From contig PLBS01000150.1 in NCBI GenBank assembly GCA_003134595.1, positions 1 to 49,531 of the forward strand: a stretch of DNA of 49,531 bases, read 5' to 3'. This document shows positions 45,006 through 49,531 of the stretch, piece by piece. How positions within the stretch are numbered: the stretch's first letter is position 1; each line of letters opens with the position of its first letter. A program made the position numbers and the translations under genes. Source of the DNA: Gallionella sp. (GTDB taxonomy: Bacteria > Pseudomonadota > Gammaproteobacteria > Burkholderiales > Gallionellaceae). Below the pieces are notes generated by a model that was not told the origin of the DNA, searched no databases, and saw only the letters and a list, made by a program, of their open reading frames with translations.

Positions 45006-47915
45006 CTAATCTCCATCGAGATAGCGTTCAACGCTGAACAGTTCTTGCTCGAACCTGGGCAATAGCATCGCCAGAGCTTCGGTGTCACCGTCCTTGCCGG
45101 CCTGTTCCATATCGGCGCACAACTCGCCCAGCGCCAGCGCGCCCACCGAGCGTGCCGCGGACTTGAGTTTATGCGCCGCCCCAGCCACCACCGCTGTATT
45201 ACCTGCCGCGCAGGCGGTGCGCAGTTCCGCCGCAATTTTGTCCGCGCTGACTCGGAAGTCGTTCAATAAGTCGTGTATGGTCGCCTCGTCATCGCCCACG
45301 AGTGCCTTGAGCACATTCACATCAACCGCTACAGATAGTAGGGGCACGGCGCGCCGTGCTCCTACCGTTAGACCCGCATCGCCCACCTCATGTCGAGTTA
45401 CGCCCGGCGGGCTAACCCGACCTACGTCTGGCATGGGTTCGGCAGACGCAGCCGGCAGCCATTTTTCCAGCATCGCTTTCAGGTTGACCAGTTGCACCGG
45501 CTTGCTCAAATAGTCGTCCATGCCGGCGGCGCGGCAATGTTCGGCCTCGCCCTTGAGGGCGTTGGCACTCAGGGCGATGATCGGAATGCGCCGCTTGCCG
45601 GTTTCAGCGGCGCGGATGGCCGCGGTCAGTTGATAGCCGTCCATGTTCGGCATGTGCAGGTCGCTGAGCAGCAGCGCGTAGTCGCCGCTCTGCCAGCGTT
45701 CCAGCGCCGCGCTGCCGTTGTCGGCGACATCTGCTGCGTAACCGAACAAACCGAGTTGCTGGAGGATCACTTTCTGGTTGGTTTCATTGTCTTCGGCCAC
45801 CAGGATCAGGCGACCCTGCTGCCGGGCTTCCTCGCGCGACGGCTTTGTTATCGCCGCCGCGGTCTTGCCGGGCAACGGCGTTTCTTCCTCCTGCGCCCGT
45901 CCTGCGGCGATGGCGACTGCCCGGAGGAAGGACTGGCGATGCATGACATCGCCGTCCATGGTGATGATGTCCACCGTTTGGGCGCGCCCCTGACGGCGCC
46001 GTCCGCGCCTGATGATGACAAAGTGGGGTTCCACGCCAGGCTGATGGTGTCCGTGCTCAACCACCACGAAATGCGGGTCCAGGCTAGTCCGGGTGCGGCA
46101 AGCAGCGCGTAATTCCTCGACTGGTGGCGCATCGCGCCCAGCGTCGATGACAAGCAACCACAGGCCGGGCGGAAGCGTGCCGATCAGTTTGCGGGCTGCG
46201 TCCAGCTTCGGCACCCGCTCAACGAGCGCGCCTTCGTAGGTCAGATAGGCGGCCAAATCGTCGCCCAACCCCTCGTCGTCGCCCAGCACCAGACAGGAAA
46301 GCCCGCTCAGGTCGACAGCCTTGCCGCCGTCTGGCCTGGCCGGCAGCGGTATCAACGGCAGGCGCACGCTGAAGGTGGAGCCCTTGCCAAGTTCGCTCTG
46401 CACCGCGATCTCGCCGCCCATCAGTTCCACCAGATGGCGGGAGATGGCCAGCCCCAGCCCGGTGCCGCCAAAGCGCCGGGTGGTGGAGACATCCGCCTGT
46501 GTGAAAGAGGTGAACAGCCGCGCCTGGGTCTCCTCGTTCATGCCAATGCCGTTGTCGGCCACCTGAAACTCCACCAGGATTTGTTTAACATCGCGAAGCG
46601 ATTCGTTCGCCCCCTCTCCCCTCGGGGTAACCAGCGACTTGGCTGCGGTCGTTTGCAGCCTAGTCGAATGGCTAGTTGTTTCACCTAAAGGGTTGGGGAG
46701 AGCGAAGCGAGGGGCCGGGAAACGGCTATGCTCATCAAATGTGCTTTCAGCCAGCACCGCCCGCACCGACACACGACCCGGCCGCTGCTGCCCGCTGGAA
46801 AACTTGATGGCGTTGTTAGCGAGGTTGAGCAACACCTGACGCAAGCGCAGCGCATCGCCCAAGACTTCTTCGGGAATCGCCGGATCGATGAACAGCGTCA
46901 GTTCCACCCCTTTCTTTGCGGCCAGGTGGTCCACCAAGCCGCAGGCCTTCTCCACCACGCCGGCTACCGGCATAGGCACGCTCTCGATCTCCAGCCTGCC
47001 CGCCTCGATCTTGGAGAAGTCGAGAATGTCGTCGATGATGTCCAGCAAGGAAAACGCCGATTCGCGGATGAGTTCGACCATCTCCACCTGGTAACCCTTG
47101 AGGCTGGTCTGGTGCAGCACATCGACCATGCCGATCACGCCGTTCATCGGGGTGCGGATTTCGTGGCTCATGGCAGCGAGGAAGTTTGATTTCGCCCGGT
47201 TGGCATTATCAGCCTCGCGCCGGGCCTGCTCCAGATCGGCGGTGCGCGCAATGACTTTCTGTTCCAGCTCACGGTTGAGTTTATACACCTCCTCCTCAGA
47301 CCGCTTCTGGTCTTCGATCAAACTCAGCAGCGCCCGGCGGGATTGATTGGCAGCTGCCAGCATCTCCCGCGCCGACTTTTCGGAAGCGACGATGGCCTCG
47401 CTGCGCTTTTGCTCAGTCAGATCGGTTGCCACCAGGCAGAAAGCATCAGGCATCCCGGTGATGAGCAGGTTGCTCACCGAAAACTGGACCGGCACCCGTG
47501 TGCCATCGCTGGCGGTAAGTTCAAGCTGCTCACGGTGTTTTTCAGCTGCGCCTTTGCTTAACAGAGATTGAAGAATCTGCCGACTGCCGGGCGCAATCCA
47601 GGTGTGGATCGTGGCACCGATGACCTTTTCGAGCGGCATCTTGAGCATCTCGGCAAAGCGCCGGTTGGCGTACAAAATCACGCCTTCCGCCGTCATGGTC
47701 AGCGCGCCTTCGCTCATCTCCTCGATCAATGTCCGGTAAGATTGATCGGCACCCTTGAGTGTAAAGAGTTGTTCGCCGCCCATGCCAGAGATGAACAGCG
47801 CGTCTGCCTCACCACTGAGTATCTCGCGCAGGGTCGCTTCAGCTTTTTCAAGCCGGGCGCGCAGATCTTCGTTTTCTGCGGCGAGTTGTTGTTGGGTTAC
47901 GGGCTTCTTTGGCAT
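45006..47915 (-). CDS. Hybrid sensor histidine kinase 2: coiled coil-PAS-HisKA-HATPase-REC-HPt, kaiBC-linked
   Basis: 969 aa, soluble. The N-terminal coiled coil ([20 protein letters not shown]) is followed by a PAS domain at about 60-170 ([20 protein letters not shown]) and a second coiled coil. The kinase has His251 in [27 protein letters not shown] and [10 protein letters not shown]; then a degenerate receiver, a receiver with Asp752 and an HPt with His915. Catalytic modules are near-copies of kinase 1, while the input part is unrelated. The gene follows kaiB with only MITE A2 between. Its probable Shine-Dalgarno (AGAGG, 8-9 nt before the ATG) comes from the MITE end. Position suggests it reads KaiBC state, like SasA/CikA do in cyanobacteria, but it has no KaiB-like domain. 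Confidence 0.95.
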   Translation of the reverse strand: MPKKPVTQQQLAAENEDLRARLEKAEATLREILSGEADALFISGMGGEQLFTLKGADQSYRTLIEEMSEGALTMTAEGVILYANRRFAEMLKMPLEKVIGATIHTWIAPGSRQILQSLLSKGAAEKHREQLELTASDGTRVPVQFSVSNLLITGMPDAFCLVATDLTEQKRSEAIVASEKSAREMLAAANQSRRALLSLIEDQKRSEEEVYKLNRELEQKVIARTADLEQARREADNANRAKSNFLAAMSHEIRTPMNGVIGMVDVLHQTSLKGYQVEMVELIRESAFSLLDIIDDILDFSKIEAGRLEIESVPMPVAGVVEKACGLVDHLAAKKGVELTLFIDPAIPEEVLGDALRLRQVLLNLANNAIKFSSGQQRPGRVSVRAVLAESTFDEHSRFPAPRFALPNPLGETTSHSTRLQTTAAKSLVTPRGEGANESLRDVKQILVEFQVADNGIGMNEETQARLFTSFTQADVSTTRRFGGTGLGLAISRHLVELMGGEIAVQSELGKGSTFSVRLPLIPLPARPDGGKAVDLSGLSCLVLGDDEGLGDDLAAYLTYEGALVERVPKLDAARKLIGTLPPGLWLLVIDAGRDAPPVEELRAACRTRTSLDPHFVVVEHGHHQPGVEPHFVIIRRGRRRQGRAQTVDIITMDGDVMHRQSFLRAVAIAAGRAQEEETPLPGKTAAAITKPSREEARQQGRLILVAEDNETNQKVILQQLGLFGYAADVADNGSAALERWQSGDYALLLSDLHMPNMDGYQLTAAIRAAETGKRRIPIIALSANALKGEAEHCRAAGMDDYLSKPVQLVNLKAMLEKWLPAASAEPMPDVGRVSPPGVTRHEVGDAGLTVGARRAVPLLSVAVDVNVLKALVGDDEATIHDLLNDFRVSADKIAAELRTACAAGNTAVVAGAAHKLKSAARSVGALALGELCADMEQAGKDGDTEALAMLLPRFEQELFSVERYLDGD
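45338..45425. repeat. In-frame REP-type repeats in the kinase 2 REC-HPt linker (unit I)
   Basis: A 28-bp near-perfect palindrome with GTAGG and CCTAC ends (45338-45365) around GGCGCGCC, followed by a REP-type GTCGAGTTACGCCC...CCCGACCTAC unit. Translated as [20 protein letters not shown]. Kinase 1 carries a different element in the same linker. Confidence 0.8.
46610..46705. repeat. In-frame palindromic element in the kinase 2 ATPase domain
   Basis: CCCCTCTCCCCTCGGGG, a core at 46626-46686 related to the kinase 1 element at 39922-39982, and AAAGGGTTGGGGAGAG. Translated as [20 protein letters not shown] then PRGEG, between [10 protein letters not shown] and [12 protein letters not shown], a place where kinase 1 has only a short loop. 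Confidence 0.8.
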
Positions 47916-47917
47916 AT

Positions 47918-48058
47918 GGGTGCCTCTAGAAATTCAGAGTTCGCCCAAATGCAAGGCGGGGAAAAAATTTCGCAGCGCCGCATATGTGCGATATGTAAGC
48001 AAGAAATTTTTCCCGCAACGCAGCAGTTGGGATGAAGTGTGGATTTTTAGAGGTTCCC
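47918..48058. mobile_element. 141-bp MITE, family A copy 2, in the kaiB-kinase 2 gap
   Basis: Same length and internal sequence as 3082-3222 over its whole length, with diverged ends (GGGTGCCTCTAGAAAT and ATTTTTAGAGGTTCCC). It begins 2 bp from the kinase start codon and ends 1 bp from the kaiB stop, so the operon transcript must pass through its hairpin. Confidence 0.9.
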
Positions 48059-48059
48059 A

Positions 48060-48401
48060 TCACGCTTTACTTCGTATATCCAGCCCAACCAGCACCCGCT
48101 CGGTGTTCGACATATCCCCGATGATGCGGCGCAAAGGGGGCGGGAGCTTCCTGATGAGTGTTGGCACAGCGATGATCTGTTCGCCCTGCGCCAGTTGTGA
48201 CTGCTGGTACAGATCAATAACCTCCAGTTCGTAGCGCCCTTGCAGGTTTTCCTCGCAGATTTTTTTGATGTTAGCGATAGCGTTAACGGATTTCGGCGAC
48301 TGTCCGGCAACGTACAGTTTCAGGATATAGCGGCTTGATACTATTTTGAGCATTGCTATCTTGGCTTTGGATTGCGCGGGCTGGGCTGGATTAGTTTTCA
48401 T
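48060..48401 (-). CDS. kaiB: KaiB-family protein
   Basis: 113 aa. [55 protein letters not shown] and RVLVGLDI are the KaiB thioredoxin-like core with its family residues. In cyanobacteria KaiB switches fold and binds KaiC to drive dephosphorylation. The first 20 or so residues are a variable extension; an internal Met at 17 is an alternative start. Overlaps kaiC by 4 bp (ATGA). Confidence 0.93.
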   Translation of the reverse strand: MKTNPAQPAQSKAKIAMLKIVSSRYILKLYVAGQSPKSVNAIANIKKICEENLQGRYELEVIDLYQQSQLAQGEQIIAVPTLIRKLPPPLRRIIGDMSNTERVLVGLDIRSKA

Positions 48402-49531
48402 TTCGATCCCCGTTTTGGATTTTTCGCAGTAGCATCCTCCTTGCGGCTCAACCCCATGTCCACACGTCCTTGCGCCAGTTGTGCGCCCTGCGCTTGTTCC
48501 TGCCCGGTGATTCTCAGCGACTCGGTTTTTCTCACCTCGAATTCGGCGCGCAGCGCGACAATCTGCGCTTCCAGCGCCTGGTGCTTGCTTTTCAATTCGA
48601 GCTGCCGGCGCTCGATTTCCTGCTTGTGCAGCATTTGCACGGCTTGATCTTGCGCCTCCTGTGTCAGCCGTGCCGAGCCGGTCAGCACGCCGCTCGCGCC
48701 GACGTATACATCGCGCAATTCCACGCCGTGATCGGTGAGCAGGAACTCGCGAATCTGGTTCGAGTGCGCCATGCCGCGCGATTTCAGGATGGACAAGCCG
48801 CGATTGCGTTCGCCGCCGCTGTCGATAGAACGCAGTAACAGCCAGGTGTCTATCAGGGATGAAATGGAAACTTCGGTTTGCTCAAGCACGCCGCCGCCCG
48901 ACGTTAAATTGGTGAACAAGCCGGTGATCTGATTTGTTTTCAGAAAATCCAAAAGCCGCATCAGCATCGCTTTGACTCCAACCTCATTGTCCCCGATGAC
49001 GAAACTGTTCAACGGATCCAGAATCACCACCTGCGGTTTGAAGTCATTGATCACTTTGTGCTTCATGGCCAGGTGCGTTTCCAGGCCCGCAATTGAAGGG
49101 CGGTTCGCATGAATCTGCAGCAGACCTTTCTTTACCCACTGCTGCAGGTCTATCCCGATGGAACGCATGTTGCGCATGATTTGGCTGGGTGATTCTTCAA
49201 ATGAAAAATACAGGACGCGCTCGCCGCGACGGCAGGCGGCATCGGCAAAAAGCGCCGCGAAACTGCTCTTGCCGGTGCCCGCCGTGCCGGAGACCAGCAC
49301 GCTGCTGCCCCGGTAATAGCCTTTGCCGCCCAGCATCGCGTCGAGTCGCGGGATGCCTGTGGAAACGCGTTCGCTGGAGGCAACGTGCTGCAAGCCCAGC
49401 GACGTGACCGGCAGCACCGAAATGCCGTCTTCGTCGATCAGAAACGGATACTCGTTGGTGCCGTGGGTCGAGCCGCGATACTTGACCACGCGCAAGCGCC
49501 GCGAGGAGGTCTGCTCGCTCACGCGATGGTC
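48398..49531 (-). CDS. kaiC: KaiC-family ATPase/kinase, C-terminal (CII) half, cut by the window edge
   Basis: The frame is open to the window end. The part seen begins in the CI-CII linker ([20 protein letters not shown]) and contains the whole CII RecA fold: [20 protein letters not shown], Walker [11 protein letters not shown], catalytic [14 protein letters not shown], and the phosphosite region [12 protein letters not shown]. Aligned to Synechococcus KaiC, T426 and S431 are kept and T432 is Ser, so autophosphorylation remains possible. The C-terminus has a long coiled coil (about residues 285-345 of the part seen; [20 protein letters not shown]) instead of the short A-loop tail, and no obvious KaiA gene is in view. 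Heads the kaiB-kinase operon. Confidence 0.94.
   Translation of the reverse strand, partial: DHRVSEQTSSRRLRVVKYRGSTHGTNEYPFLIDEDGISVLPVTSLGLQHVASSERVSTGIPRLDAMLGGKGYYRGSSVLVSGTAGTGKSSFAALFADAACRRGERVLYFSFEESPSQIMRNMRSIGIDLQQWVKKGLLQIHANRPSIAGLETHLAMKHKVINDFKPQVVILDPLNSFVIGDNEVGVKAMLMRLLDFLKTNQITGLFTNLTSGGGVLEQTEVSISSLIDTWLLLRSIDSGGERNRGLSILKSRGMAHSNQIREFLLTDHGVELRDVYVGASGVLTGSARLTQEAQDQAVQMLHKQEIERRQLELKSKHQALEAQIVALRAEFEVRKTESLRITGQEQAQGAQLAQGRVDMGLSRKEDATAKNPKRGSK

Noticed and set aside
45390-46112. 240-codon plus-strand frame, resembling others at 40191 and 41112
   Set aside because: The similarity between these frames only reflects the two paralogous kinases on the opposite strand.
47918-48058. 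Riboswitch or leader RNA upstream of kinase 2
   Set aside because: The same 141-bp sequence with terminal inverted repeats occurs at 3082-3222 in an unrelated context, so it is a mobile element.

Overview
The window (49.5 kb, both ends inside genes) looks like the chromosome of a betaproteobacterium. A Nitrosomonadales or Gallionellaceae-like host is my best inference. It rests on the gene families, the moderately high GC of the housekeeping genes, the dense GTAGGTCGGGC-type palindromic repeats and the kaiBC plus histidine kinase module. I could not run a search, so the taxon is an inference.

Layout. Positions 1-9060 hold housekeeping genes: the 3' part of mfd, a membrane GGDEF-EAL protein, tgt and queA (queuosine synthesis) split by a REP-associated tyrosine transposase with its REP repeats, and a small outer-membrane barrel. 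Positions 9082-37285 hold a large Wzx/Wzy-type exopolysaccharide or O-antigen locus, almost all on the minus strand: SLBB export protein, Wzz, wecB, wecC, an aminotransferase, a FemAB-like acyltransferase, six SAM methyltransferases, Wzx, Wzy, five glycosyltransferases, a UDP-sugar epimerase and WecA. The locus is interrupted by accessory DNA: two VapBC-type modules (one with a truncated toxin) and hairpin-rich repeats between wzz and wecB; a plus-strand tailspike-like segment with an asparagine synthetase remnant near 15.7-18.2 kb; and an orphan Phd/YefM antitoxin beside a MITE near 10.3 kb. A tRNA-Leu(CAA) at 37.8 kb lies between two gene remnants (fatty-acid oxidation and EAL), as at an old integration site.

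Positions 38.1-49.5 kb hold a minus-strand signalling cluster: kaiC (CII half in the window), kaiB, a PAS hybrid histidine kinase, a truncated phosphate-binding-like protein, a porin, an intact small phosphate-binding-like protein, a second hybrid kinase with HAMP, and a REC-EAL response regulator. The two kinases are close paralogues with different inputs. The arrangement suggests that a KaiBC oscillator or timer, an envelope or solute signal and c-di-GMP breakdown are wired together. Such a circuit could act on the neighbouring exopolysaccharide locus; that link is inference.

A second theme is small palindromic repeats inside coding sequence. Different families occur in frame in mfd, in the linkers of both kinases and at the QueA C-terminus. 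One element is shared by the two paralogous kinases at different places. A 141-bp MITE occupies nearly the whole kaiB-kinase intergenic space and supplies the kinase's likely Shine-Dalgarno sequence.
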